A DNA stretch of 64,000 nucleotides from assembly GCA_023374045.1 (NCBI GenBank), contig CM041778.1:97528839-97592838 (forward strand), read 5' to 3'. Positions 1 to 11,148 of this stretch are shown in pieces (positions within the stretch are counted from its first letter, which is position 1; every line of letters begins with the position of its first letter). The DNA is from Limonium bicolor (taxonomy: Eukaryota > Streptophyta > Magnoliopsida > Caryophyllales > Plumbaginaceae). The position numbers and the translations under genes are program-made. The notes under the pieces were generated by a model, which was not told the origin of the DNA, ran no database searches, and saw nothing but the letters and a program-made list of their open reading frames with translations.

Positions 1-5
1 AAAAG

Positions 6-17
6 TAGTATCAGAGC
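6..17 (+). promoter_or_regulatory. Primer-binding site (initiator Met-tRNA type)
   Basis: TAGTATCAGAGC differs at one base from TGGTATCAGAGC, the usual plant LTR-element site complementary to the 3' end of initiator tRNA-Met. It shows that the 5' LTR ends just left of position 1. The 3' half lies in a perfect 10-bp hairpin: ATCAGAGCGG at 10-19 pairs with CCGCTCTGAT at 24-33 around the loop AGTA. Confidence 0.75.
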
Positions 18-185
18 GGAGTACCGCTCTGATTACAAGAGATAGTAGTTTAAGTACCGTGAGCTTAGGTTATTCACACACCAGTATCAAGGAGATAGTG
101 GTAAATGATTTGAGTTAAGTTTTGGATGAGAAAAGAACAGTACAGTATTTATACCAAGAGCTGACTTTGATTCTGAATTCCTCAG

Positions 186-1105
186 ATGTCTTCCGGAAGG
201 CGATCAGCTGGTAGAGGCAGAGGAGGTGGTGGACGAGGCGGCGGGCCTGGAGGAGGCCCCAGCCGTGGGCGTTGCTAAGACGGTAGCGGCCGTCTTTGCT
301 CAGCTAGCCCTAATGGGGGGTGTCCAGATAGGAGCACCACCAGTAGTCCCACCCGTACCCGCACCTAGAGAGCCTAATTGGCTGAAGAGTGTCGCTGACA
401 CACGAGTACCTACGTATGACGGGGTAGCTGACCCCACCGTACTAGAGAGATACATCATTGAGCATGAGAAGGCCTTCGATGCCATTCACGTGCCCGCTGA
501 GCACCGGGTCGGCATAGCGGCCTTTCATTTGAGGGACGCCGCCAGCACTTGGTGAAGGTCTGTGAAGGCACATTACCTTGCTACTGAGGGTTTTGGATGG
601 ACAGGTTTTGTGGAACTGTTGAGAGAGAAATACTATCCTGCTCATTTGAAGCAGAGAAAGAGGGAAGAGTTTGAGGCCCTGAGGCAGGGTAGTCTGACGG
701 TAGATCAGTACTACTCCTCTTTTATTGGGCTCTTGGACTTTGTCCCAGGAGTTGTTTATTCTAATACGGTAAAAGTTGAGAAGTTTAGAGGTGGGTTGCG
801 ATATGCGATCAAGGCCGCCATGGGTGCTGCCTTATATTCTACGATTCAGGAATGCTACGAGGCTGCTTCCCGGACCGAGCTGTTGGTGAACAGCCGGGAG
901 GACGGCCAGGGGCAGAAGCGTAAGGCCCCAGAAAAGGAGGCGGAGGTTGCGGCTGGAAGCGGAAGCGGCAAGAGTTGGAAGAAGAAAAAGTTCTCCTGGA
1001 AGGAGAAGAAGAAGGAGCAGGCCAGCCAGAAGGGCAAAGAAAAGGTCCCGATGCTGACCGGGCCTACTTACGATGCCCAGCCTCTTAGATCTGTACCCCC
1101 TAAGG
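186..1105 (+). pseudogene. gag: gag: capsid/nucleocapsid precursor, first exon (frameshift and nonsense)
   Basis: The first in-context ATG is at 186 and begins a Gly/Arg-rich N-terminus (MSSGRRSAGRGRG...). That frame closes at a TAA near 276, while the capsid frame is one register away, so one single-base indel lies between about 190 and 275. The capsid frame then runs from about 226 with a Retrotrans_gag-type domain (YDGVADPTVLERYI, YYPAHLKQRKREEF, FRGGLRYAI). An in-frame TGA at 553-555 directly follows AASTW, where the family usually has a second Trp, so it looks like a point nonsense mutation. A basic Lys/Glu-rich tail follows (about 900-1060). The frame stays open to 1173, but 1106 is a good splice donor (GGGTAAGC) and the amino acids after it lose family character. 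The broken state argues against function of this copy. Confidence 0.8.
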
Positions 1106-1190
1106 GTAAGCGATCTAACCTTGTGAATGCATTGTGTACTATACTATACATTACCATCCTTGTATTAATCTGAGTGTAATATGATAATAG
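1106..1190 (+). other. Candidate 85-bp intron within gag
   Basis: This AT-rich segment separates the basic tail of gag from its zinc knuckles. It starts GTAAGC and ends ATAATAG. Donor and acceptor are both phase 1, so removal joins the two gag parts in frame; without removal the upstream frame ends at 1171-1173. A TTAAT branch-like motif lies about 20-25 nt before the acceptor. This is inference: no transcript evidence is available, and a small AT-rich insertion is the alternative. Confidence 0.5.
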
Positions 1191-1547
1191 GTTCTGCACC
1201 CCAGCGCCACTTTCACTGCAAGCGTTGTGGTAAAGACCACCCGGGTGTTGACTGCACCGGGCAAGCGGTGGACTGCCACCATTGTGGGAAGAAGGGCCAC
1301 AGGTTGTTCGAGTGCTTTGCTAATCCAGAGAGCCGAGCATACCGCCCGCCGAAGGGGACTCAGAGCGCACCTACTGGAGGAGGTGGAGCTCGAGGTGGCC
1401 AGAGGGGGCCGGCGCCCCAAGCTCAGAGGGGGCAGCAGCAGCAGCAGCCGCAGCAACAGAACCAGAACCAAAGGAACCCGCCGGGCAACCGCGTGCTGAA
1501 TGCAGCGGGAGCTTCAGGCGCTGGCACTAGCACCCAGCGCGGTGAAG
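1191..1547 (+). CDS. gag: gag zinc-knuckle segment (nucleocapsid)
   Basis: Two adjacent zinc-binding knuckles are visible. The first, CKRCGKDHPGVDC, has spacing CX2CX3HX4C, one residue short of canonical; the second, CHHCGKKGHRLFEC, is canonical CX2CX4HX4C. They would bind the element RNA during packaging. A Gly/Gln/Pro-rich linker follows. Read straight through, the frame ends at TAG 1550-1552, and that stop overlaps the candidate splice donor G/GTTAGC at 1548. The block 1191-1547 is 357 nt, a symmetric phase 1-1 exon if both flanking introns are real. Confidence 0.8.
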
Positions 1548-1677
1548 GTTAGCATTTGAAACCTTAACCATTGTATGAAAGCATGACTGAGTGTTAAACG
1601 CTTTACCTTGGTATGATTGCGTGTTTTAATTGCCGCCTTAGATAAACGACTTATCTAGGAAACCTTCTACCTCTTAG
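1548..1677 (+). other. Candidate 130-bp intron between gag and AlkB
   Basis: A GT donor at 1548 (GAAG/GTTAGC) leaves one base of a codon, and an acceptor at 1676-1677 (pyrimidine-rich CTTCTACCTCTTAG) resumes with two bases of a codon in the AlkB frame. Splicing would fuse the zinc-knuckle frame to AlkB and remove the gag stop. The AlkB frame is closed upstream by TAG at 1656-1658, inside this intron, and has no ATG before 1785, so some such fusion or internal initiation is needed. This is inference from phase and motif only. Confidence 0.45.
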
Positions 1678-2417
1678 GAGACTTCGACATCTGCTATCCC
1701 ACACTTACAAGACAGAGATCACCTAGACCCGTGGAAGAAAGACGGGAGTACCCTAGTGAGTTGTGTCATGTGGTCAGACCGGGCATGATACTTCTCAGAG
1801 AATTTCTAACCCTAGATGAGCAAATCGCCATAGTGAATGGGTGTAGAGCTTTGGGTAAGGGCATAGGAGGATTTTATACCCCTGTATTTAATAGTGGTTC
1901 TAGAATGAAACTGCACATGATGTGCTTAGGTAAAGATTGGGATCCACAAGCTAGGGTTTATCGAGAGGTGAGGATGGTAGGTGGCGTATCTATACCTAGC
2001 ATACCTGAGAGTTTCCTAACCTTGGTGAGAAACGCAATGAGTATTGCTCAAGACTGTGAGACTTACCCATTACCCGACATGACACCTGACGTTTGCATCA
2101 TCAACTACTACGAACAGGGAGGAAAACTTGGAATGCACCAGGACCGTGATGAGACGACCGAGTCCATCACTAGAGGAATACCGGCTGTGTCATTCTCCAT
2201 TGGCGATGATGCTGAGTTCATCTATGGAGACCAGAAGAGGATGGATCTAGCAAGCAAGATCATCCTCAAGTCTGGGGATGTGTTGGTATTTGGTGGAGAG
2301 GCTAGGCTTGTATACCATGGTATTAAGAGCATTAAGCTCAATACTGCCCCACCAACCCTAGTGAATGATACCCACATCCGACCTGGCCGTTTAAATTTGA
2401 CTTTCAGACAGTACTGA
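1678..2417 (+). CDS. AlkB-family 2-oxoglutarate/Fe(II) dioxygenase domain inside the retrotransposon
   Basis: The frame is open from 1659 to TGA 2415-2417; the first ATG is at 1785 (210 residues) and the recognisable domain starts around 1731. Visible AlkB signatures are a NYYEQGGKLGMHQDRDE segment with HxD iron ligands (codons at 2136-2144), the third ligand in YHGI (codon at 2316-2318), GDVLVFGGEARL before it, and C-terminal RPGRLNLTFRQY with the two Arg expected to bind 2-oxoglutarate and substrate. All catalytic residues are present. AlkB enzymes remove alkyl groups from DNA or RNA bases by oxidative demethylation. The wording of the motifs resembles plant nuclear ALKBH1-like proteins, so capture of a host cDNA is likely; the frame has no introns. 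It is uninterrupted, unlike gag and pol of the same copy. RNA-modification erasure is inference from the fold; base preference cannot be read here. Confidence 0.88.
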
Positions 2418-2536
2418 TGTAATAACAGTAGCTAAGTGTGTAACCTTGTATAATACAGTTGGATGAATAAAGTAAGAGTTTTCTACCTTCAAGTATATCT
2501 GTTCAGTTTGTTGATACCGTTAATTCATAACTTCAG
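2418..2536 (+). other. Spacer between AlkB and protease with candidate splice acceptor
   Basis: This AT-rich spacer has stops in the protease frame and ends in TTCATAACTTCAG/G at 2536. The acceptor is phase 1, matching the donors at 1106 and 1548. Use of donor 1548 with this acceptor would skip AlkB and join gag to protease in frame. No donor of matching phase is evident at the AlkB end; GT at 2411 is phase 2. Confidence 0.4.
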
Positions 2537-2718
2537 GCTACGAAAATGGAAAGGAGGGTACCATCCGCATCTTAGATATGGCGCAAGCCAAGGAGTCCGG
2601 TAATGTCATCACAGGTATGACAATTACAACCAACAGTAAACTAGTGATTTATTGGGACTCGATGCTAATACGAGAGATGATCTCAGGTACCTTTCCTGTT
2701 GATGGTGTTAGTGCTTCC
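2537..2718 (+). pseudogene. pol: pol: N-terminal part of protease (left of nested insertion)
   Basis: The frame contains the stretch that normally precedes the retropepsin active site in this superfamily (NVITG, then VDGVSAS). It is cut after 2718 by the nested LTR element; the rest resumes at 17980. CTTCC at 2714-2718 is the left copy of the 5-bp target duplication. An ATG at 2578 is available, but entry from gag by splicing at 2536 is an alternative. Confidence 0.75.
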
Positions 2719-5649
2719 TGTAGACACCAAAAATTCTCACCCCATTATTTCATGACTTTTCAAAAGAAAACATTTCAAAACCTCGTAGACTTACTCTGCG
2801 TTTCTATTACAACACATTACCGTTTTTGAGAACTTCTTCAATTCAAGCTCCTTCCTATTCTATTACCCCACGTTTTAGTATTGAATACATTTGATAGCCT
2901 AACTGATTAATGTGATGGACAATTTTCTTTTATCTCACATGCTCCCCTTACCAATCCCTGGTCGGATCAGACACAAAGGAGAACCAGCCTAGGCCCATCA
3001 CCCTTCCACCTCACCAGCCCAGAACTGGAAACTGAAATAAACCCTAGCCTACTCATTGAACAGCGGTCACTCACTCTCTTGGCTGGCTCTCTCAATCGGC
3101 TGCCTCCTTCATTCTCTTCGTTGGTAATTTTGCAACTAAAACCGGCGACCCAGGAGCATGGATGCTCCCTCCATCGTCATCCTCTTCATAAAAAAAAACT
3201 GAATCTCTTCTTCCGGACAAAAATACAAGCTCTGCCCTGTTTTCATTCTCTCGGGTCTTCACTGATGTCGATTTTTGAAACCCAAAAAAAAACTGGTTGA
3301 ACAAGAATATGCTCTTGCCTCCTTCATTCTCTAAAATCTCGGTAGTTTTTGCAAATCAGATGGCGATTCCCTAGTGCCGATCTTGCTCCATCGTTGTCTT
3401 CCCCCCCCCCCCCCCAAAAAAAAAAACCACGAGAATGAGACATCTCCTCCTCCCTCCATAGCCATGTGTCGCTAGTGTTGAGGTGCATCTGTTGTGGGTG
3501 ATTTCGAACTGTGCTCGACTCTCGAGCTGCTATCCCTTCGATGGAGTGCCGGCCTTCTCCGATTCGAAGGATGGGATCTCTGAGTTTGGTGTTAAAATGT
3601 CTTGCCCGGCCCTAAAGTTTGCACCACCGATTTGAAGGTTGCTAGACTGTGTATCGGACCTCGTTTCGGTCTGATTCTATGTGATTTTGACCGCAAGAGT
3701 TCGTTGTTGTATCTCTGGTGATTTGGGGTTCAATCCCATTTCACCCCTCACACCCTTGCTTCATTTCACACCATCTGCCTTCGCCGTGTATTTGGTTTTG
3801 CTGACACGGTATCTGGTTCATGATGGATCTGTGAGGGATTTTGGTTCAACTCTGACCAATGCTTGGATTTGGCGTCACCCCTCTGGGGTTTCAATATCTT
3901 GTTGGTTCGCACATCTAAGAGGCTCTGACGTTTATCACTTTGACTTATGCATATAGACTTGGGTTGATAAACCATGTTGCTTCTGTTTTTTTCTTCATGT
4001 GACCGATTTGACCCTTAATGGATGAGCTAGGTATGTGAATCACCTCAGTTCTGTTGCCTCACTTATTCGAATTGTCATTAAATCTCGATTTTCCATGTCT
4101 GTTTGACGTAGATGTTTAGTTTTACTGGTATTTGCAACTTTGGTTGTGGATTGATTAGCTATAGACAGTCGCTGTCATTATTGCACTTGCACTAACCTTT
4201 GTTTGGCCTCTTTTGATGTTGTCGCTTAATTCAGTTCGCTCCTATATCGTTTGTTTCATATTTTTACTGAGTTACACATATTGAGGATTGAAGCGTGGAC
4301 AGGTGGACTTGTTTGACACATGGACTTCATGAATTAACTATATCATTGGGCTCTGGGGTCGATACCCTCTCATGGAATGGACAGAGTTAATTGCCCCTTG
4401 CGCGTTATTGTTGGTTTGGAAATATGCCTCCAGCATTTATATCACTTTGGTGCATAGATGACGGTTGGGAATTCAATCTGATTCAAGCATTTGCTTAGTG
4501 CTGCTGGATGTTCTATTCGGTCTACCCATTGCTATACTTTATGTCTTGATTGAGGTAATACAAAATCAATGAAATTTAGGTTGGACTTGCTTGGGCTTGG
4601 AATGACCTTGGGCTTTAGGCTTGACACTTCTTCATGGGGTTTGGAAATTTTATCTTCTCACCTTTACTAAAATTCAATCACATTGGATATTTAACTGCCC
4701 CTTGCGCATTGAATTTGGTTAGGAAATCATTTGTCTCAGCACATAACTTGCACATGGATGTCGGTTGAGAGCTTAATATGAGTTAAGCATTTGTTTGTTA
4801 CTATTGGTTATTCAATTCAGTATACTCACTACTATGCTATCTGTGTCATCACTGAGGTACATATACAAAGGATGAGACTTGAGCACGACTTGCTTGGCTT
4901 GGAGTTTACCGTGGACCTTTTGCTAATGAACCATGTTGTTGGTTTTGGGCTTGCAAAGACGGGATTATGAACATTTGACTGCGGATTCGACTTTGTCTTA
5001 TGTTTGATTAAGTAATGAACCGGGGGCAGGCCACCCCGTAGGTTGGTTTCCTATCACTTACACCTCTTCTTGATCATGACCAACATGTTTACATTTCTAG
5101 TATCACTGTTTGCTCCCTGTATATAGATTCGATTTGAGAAATTGAGTCAAAGCATGATTCTAGTTTGATCTTCACTCGGGACCAACTCATTTAATTGCCA
5201 AATCTTGCTTCAGTATGTTATCTCTAGTTGATTTACTCGTGACATTGTTATGATCCTCATTTGGGTCATTTTTAGAAAGTCCATAGGACAAACATTAGGA
5301 TAGCGGGTGTCCCCCACGCTTAGTAGATCATTGGTGGTGGTGACACCCTATACACAAACACACATCTTTAAAGCCCAAAGTTCTTGTAATTTACAACCAT
5401 ACAAGCCCTTTGTAAATTCATACTCATCTGTTCGAAAACAAATCTTCTCATACCCCAAAACCAGATACTTTTCATGAATTGTTCGAAATCAAACCTCTCC
5501 ACACCCTAACATCAAATACTCTCCCTACACTCATCAAACAAACCTCCAAGACATTTGAAATACTTCCAAAAGTTTCAAGACCAAACACAAACTGCATCCA
5601 AACTCCAATTGTCTCATAGATTCAAGTCATCTTCCAATCTCAATTTCAA

Positions 5650-6260
5650 GGACCATTTTGAGGCCCATTTCAAAGCCCATTTCGAGGCCCAATCCAAGGC
5701 CCAGTTCGAGGCCCAATCCAAAGCCCATTTCAAGGCCCAGTTCAAAACCCAAGTCGAAGCCCATTTCAAAGCCCAATTCGAGGCCCATTTCAAAGCCTAT
5801 TTCAAGGCCCATTTCAAGGCCCATTTCAAGGCCCATTTCAAAGCCCATTCAAGGCCCAGTTCAAGGCCCGGTTCAAAACCCAAGTCGAAGCCCATTTCAA
5901 AGCCCAATTCAAAGCCCAATTCGAGGCCCATTTCAAAGCCTATTTCAAGGCCCATTTCAAGGCCCATTTCAAAGCCCATTTCAAAGCCCATTTCAAGGCC
6001 CATTTCAAGGCCCATTTCAAGGACCATTTCAAGGCCCATTTCAAAGCCCATTTCAAGGCCCACTTCGGCCAACATTTCAAGGCCCAGTTCAAGGCCCAAT
6101 CCAAAGCCCACTTCAAGGACCGTTTCAAGGCCCATTTCAAGGCCCAATCCAAGGCCCAGTCTGAGGCCCAATCCAAAGTCCATTTCAAGGACCATTTCGA
6201 GGCCCATTCTAAAGCCCATTTTGAGGCCCATTTCAAAGCCCAATCCGGCCCACTTTCAAG
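5650..6260 (+). repeat. Minisatellite in LTR1, 12-bp-type units
   Basis: This is a run of degenerate units of the type CAAGGCCCATTT / CAAAGCCCATTT / CGAGGCCCAATC. The 12-bp period is a multiple of three and lacks stops, so it produces long low-complexity frames on both strands. The equivalent tract in LTR2 (about 15780-16380) differs in copy number, which accounts for most LTR1/LTR2 length difference. Confidence 0.9.
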
Positions 6261-6708
6261 GCCCATTCCAGCCTAACATTCCAAGGCCTAAACCTGGTCC
6301 ATCAGTTCAAATTTGGCACACAATCAATCCAAAAACCGATGCAATCCCATCTCAAATTCAAATCCATTCAATTCAGCCCAAATTCAACCCGACTTGTAAA
6401 TTCCAATTCGATTCAAATTCATTCAATTCCAATTCAAACTCAATTTCAATTCAATTCCAATTTCCCTTAAACTCAGAATGTCTCACAGACCTGAGCGTCT
6501 CACAGACTTTGTTATTCCAATGATCCGAATACCTCACAGACTAAAGCATCTCATAGACCCAAGTGTCCCACAGATCCGAGTGTCTCACAAATTTCGATAT
6601 CTCAAGATTTTAAACGTCTCATAGACCCGAGCGTCTCACAGACTACAACACCCCACACATCAAGCTTTTCTAAAAAACCTTCAAACATCAAAACTCCAAA
6701 AGAGTGAA

Positions 6709-6748
6709 CTACGTAAGGTCTGATCTCAACAAGGAGTTGAGTACGTAG
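6709..6748 (+). promoter_or_regulatory. Conserved hairpin motif, copy 1 (LTR1)
   Basis: Outer stem CTACGTA (6709-6715) pairs with TACGTAG (6742-6748); inner stem CTCAAC (6725-6730) pairs with GTTGAG (6736-6741) around AAGGA. Further copies are at 7039-7078, 10405-10444, 16831-16870 and 17161-17200. Function unknown; an RNA-level role is inferred from conservation and paired changes. Confidence 0.6.
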
Positions 6749-7038
6749 GCAACCCACACAGGGTGCGACCCCACATCAATCAAAATGCCATTTTCACTCG
6801 GCCATCTCACCTCCGAACAACCCCGTATTGTCTCACAGACCCGAGCGTCTCACAGACTTTGTCATCCCAATGACTTGAATGTCTCACAGACCCGAACATC
6901 TCACAGACCCGAGCGTCTCACAGATTCGAGCGTCTCACAGACTTCGACATCTCAAGGTTTCAAACGTCTCATAGACCCGAGCATCTCACAGACTACCCCC
7001 TCAAACCCGAAACTTCAAACATCTCCAAAAATCCTGAA

Positions 7039-7078
7039 CTGCGTAAGGTCTGATCTCGACAGGGAGTTGAGTACGTAG
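7039..7078 (+). promoter_or_regulatory. Conserved hairpin motif, copy 2 (LTR1)
   Basis: Outer stem CTGCGTA/TACGTAG has one G-T wobble and inner stem CTCGAC/GTTGAG has another. Both changes keep the pairing seen in copy 1. Confidence 0.6.
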
Positions 7079-7842
7079 GCAGCCCATCTAGGGTGCGACC
7101 CCATTCCAAACAAAAACATTTCCCCCTCTAAGGTGGCTTCATATCTCTCAAACACTCAAACCTTCTTCGGCTCCCACAAACTTTAAACCATCAGACTTCA
7201 AGTCTGTCTATTCACTCAACCTCAGACTTTTCCAAATCTTCATTCTATACTCATCTGAATTCCCCAACTCCTCTCATTGGTGCTAGCTTGGCAGAAAAGC
7301 TCGCCTCATCCACTCTCTTTCTCTCTTCCTGTCCTAATCCTATCCTTTGGCTTTAAATGAATCTCTCTAAAAAGGTTTTGAAAGAAGACAATCCCGACAA
7401 TTGGAGACCGAGGTTTCCTCGGGCACCAATCCAAAGTCGTGGTCGTTGCCACTTCTGAGGGGTGTAACCCAGTGCGAACCCAACATAGAATCTCTGTAAA
7501 TGACCAGATAAGTCCTATCCATAGGCAACAATCTCAGAGTCAACTAACGGTTCTTAGAACCCTTCTCCCTTCCTAGTTCTTTAGGTCAAACTAGGTGGCG
7601 ACTCTAGTCAATTCCGCCTTATAGAGGCATAAGTCCGCGTGGAGCCCATCGAGAGCGGGTGTAGTGCACGCTTGCACTCCCTTTATGCTTTCTGGGAAAG
7701 ACGGACGATTAGTAGGTATTTGAGGGATGCCAGAATAACGGGTTTTCACCCTCCACAGAATGCATTTTTGAGGATCTAGGCTTCTCAGTCAGACCATATT
7801 TACACAGACCCCCCTCATACCGAAAAATCACCCTCCACAGAA

Positions 7843-7860
7843 TGACGACTCTGCTGGGGA
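7843..7860 (+). promoter_or_regulatory. Primer-binding site of the nested LARD
   Basis: TGACGACTCTGCTGGGGA lies three bases after LTR1. It closely resembles the site I know from Ogre/Tat elements (reported as tRNA-Arg primed), differing at one base. The tRNA assignment is from memory of the family, not derivable from the window. Confidence 0.65.
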
Positions 7861-10404
7861 GAACTTGAGTAAGTTTTTCTCATAAACTTAATCAAGGAAG
7901 ACTGAACTCCATTCAAAATTGTCGAGATTTCCCCACTTCTTTCAAAACCTTTAAGAGATTCATTCGAAAGCCATAGGATTACTCTACTCCACACTTAGAG
8001 TGTGTTTGGTGAGGATAGCTAGGATATGAGTGAAGAGCTTACAGTCGGCCTCATTTGCCATGTGTGTTATATCATTGTGTGATTATGCTAGACTAACTTG
8101 CAGGAACTCCAGGTAGGTGGGCCCATTAGGGGTCTAACTTCTTCCTTCTCCTTACGTGCGCATTTATTTACCGTTTTTGGTTGTGATTCTGAGCTGTTAG
8201 GAATAGTCCTATGGGGGTCGGATTGGGTAGCTTAAACATGCATTCCTCTAATGGACATGCATACCAAAAAAAAAATGCAAACATCAAAAAATTGCATACA
8301 TCCAAAAATCCCAGAAAATGCAGTCACTGTCATATCGTGGGGCTACCATGCGGGAGTTGTCACTCCCTAAAAATTCCTAAACTCTAGGAGTCAATCACCA
8401 ACCGAATACATTCTAAGACAGCCTCTCCCACATCACACCCGACAGCTAGACCATCTTCAGAGCCGACATTGACGAGATGAGTTTCATGAACCATCAACTG
8501 AAACCGACTCAAGCGAGACTAGGTGTAGCCTTATCACTCATGCATTGCATACAATACAACAAAAAACATTCAGTCAAATCCAAAGTCAGCATTATCGTCA
8601 TCACCACCACTTCATGCATCTTGTACATAGTAATTCCATACTACCACTATATATTGCATTGTAGATAGTTACATTTGCATACTCCCATATCGGAACGACA
8701 TCTTTGAGGAAAGTCTTGAGAGATTGATTGAGTAGAACGCTTGAACCACTAAACTCTTGACCCGTAAATTCACACAAGGGTCTAATCAAAATCAGCACCA
8801 CAAACCAAGTGAGTAGTGTGCGAAGAGCGGTATTTTCCCTTGAATTTCGAGTGAGCATTTTGGACGATCCACTGAGCGATGAGGGAAGGTAGAGATATCC
8901 AATGGAGGTAAAACCATGAGAGACTTGTGCATTCCTTTAGCACATGGAGAGGCCACGATGCTAAAGTGAGAGTAATGTTGATAAACAAGACACAAGCTGT
9001 GATTCATGTCAAGACCCGATAATAGTAAGGAAACAATCATTGACTAATGAGAATGATGAGACACTTAGGAATAAAAATCTTCACAAAACCAAAAAGCTTC
9101 GACTGCCCTGTACATAATCCCTTAGTGATCCCCGCTGAGCCTTTCATGAAAAACTTCTCCAAAAAAGAAGCTCCACAACATGCCAACCCACATGTACATA
9201 CCTACCTTTGCAATAGAGGAAAATGAATGAGCTGGAGCCATGGCCCCTCCCCCCACCATCTTTCACAAAAACACCAAATGAAATGTTCAAAGAAATCAGA
9301 GTCAATGCCACTCCAAAGCCAAAGAAAGACCCAAAATGTTCAATCAAGCTGAAAGCCAAAATACAAAGCAAAGAAGCTTGAAAGAGATGAGCCAAATGCA
9401 ATTCAAAAAAAAAAATGAAAAAAAAAGCTCAAACCGTGCACCAGAAGAGCACGAAGGAGAAATCTGAATCCAAAGGACCAACGATGTCCCATAAAAACCA
9501 AAAAAGAGGTTATCAAAACCTGTCTAATCATTCCACCCAAGGCGAAGGCGAAACATATCCTCTATTGCACAAAAAGCTCCACAATTCCCAAATTGATCCC
9601 CCAGTCCCATGTGACATACATCATACCCATCAGCCCCATTATAACCCAATAAAAGACCTCTGACTCATAAGTCGATGAGCGTTAACTGAAAGTACCGGAT
9701 CTGAAACATGAATCATAAGCTTCGTACTTGTTATTAGCATGTCCTGTCATACTAAAGGGACAATGAGCGAGTGAGTGTGACCTTACCCCACAGGGTCCTT
9801 TGAGTGCGAGCGACTCTTTGATCTAAGCACCAAAATATAATAGGCTACCCCCATTGCAGGTGAGGAATTTGTAAGGATCGGAAAGTCCATGACCTCGAAA
9901 GAAATTCTTAGGAAAATACTGCTCTGAACATTGAGAGTATCATCACACATTAGCACACACGACCATACTCACGAGAGATTAACCCACATCCCTCCATGAG
10001 AGGAAAGTGATTCATGCATTCTGTTCAACAATCACTCAAGATCGAACCGAAGATGTCTTATATCCGTAAACCTCATTAATAAGATAGACCATACACTCTC
10101 TCCAAAACATATGCATTGCATCTACATTTAGTGTCTGCATGCATCATAATCATTTCATCTTCAACATCTGACCCGTAAAGACTATGCATAGTCTCGCTGA
10201 AAGTCAACCTCAGTTGTAGTGTTGAAGCATAACTTCCAATCAAAAGAAGTCAAAACTGGAGCCATCCACTGTCATACACATCTCATCAACACCACTCCCA
10301 AAGCCAAGCTGGAGCCATGCGGGAGCCATCCTCAAAACATTAAGACTATCCTAGGGCTACACAGGAGCCATTCCTCACCAAAGCCTCGCCCAAAAAAGTT
10401 CGAA

Positions 10405-10444
10405 CTACGTCAGGTCTGATCTCAATACGAAATTGAGTACGTAG
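10405..10444 (+). promoter_or_regulatory. Conserved hairpin motif, interior copy
   Basis: The inner stem is CTCAAT (10421-10426) with ATTGAG (10432-10437), a paired change relative to CTCAAC/GTTGAG in the LTR copies. The outer stem ACGTAG side is kept (10438-10444). It is followed by the same GGGTGCGACC tail as the LTR copies. Confidence 0.6.
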
Positions 10445-11148
10445 GCAGCCCGCCCCGGGTGCGACCACCTCAAAGACAAAACCTCCATTTCCCCCTCGTT
10501 CCAGCTAACGCATCGTCATGCTCAACCGACACAGTCATCCCGGAGCCATCCCTGAAGATCCTGGAACCATGATGGGGACTACCCTAAGGCCATGAAACCG
10601 TGTTTAGCCATTCACCCACCCATGTAAAACCAGTTGCCCACTACAAATTCCACAACAAACCCTTCAAATCACAATCGTTCCATTTTCGGAGCCATCAAAA
10701 CTTCATCAAACCACAATAAATCCATTGTTGGAGCCCCCACACCACCCAGAAAATCCAAACCAAATCGAAACCCACCAACCACCCCCGAGACCCTTGGTCA
10801 CACCGGAGCCATCAGTGCATACCGGAGCTCTCAACGCATGCTGGAGCCATCTTAGATCCTTGAAGCCATGCCGGAGCCATCCTAAAGCTTCGAAGCAAAT
10901 CTGGTGCTCACACAAAAATCTACACCCACCAACCGGGAGTTTTTGATTCAATTAATGCATTTGCTAACCTCCTCACTTCTTATCTCATTTGAATGTCAAA
11001 AAAAAACCTTTCAAAGGTTATCACAAAACCACTCGTGTCATACAATAATTCATTTCGCTCAAGCTAGAAAGTTCATCCTCATTCCACTCAGGTGGCCCTT
11101 TTACCCACAAAACCCTTTCACTATCAAATTCAATCTTTTCCTCCACTA

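Larger units (their letters stand above)
2719..7839 (+). repeat. LTR1 (5' LTR) of the nested LARD
   Basis: The 5.1-kb LTR begins TGTAGACACC and ends CTCCACA. It contains a poly-C/poly-A tract near 3404-3427, a minisatellite of (CAAGGCCCATTT)-type units at about 5650-6260, CTCACAGACCCGAG-type repeats at 6480-7000, and two copies of a conserved hairpin motif (6709-6748 and 7039-7078). Long frames in it are by-products of stop-free repeats. I see no gene. Confidence 0.92.

Noticed and set aside
1227..1499. 90-residue Arg-rich frame
   Set aside because: Out-of-frame shadow of the gag zinc-knuckle segment.
1731..2417. AlkB as bacterial contamination
   Set aside because: Its flanks are continuous plant gypsy gag and protease, and the C-terminal motif wording is that of plant ALKBH1-like proteins.
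5555..6523. 322-residue Lys/Pro/Ser/Phe-repeat protein in LTR1
   Set aside because: It is a stop-free 12-bp minisatellite; similarly long frames occur on the opposite strand and copy number differs between the two LTRs.
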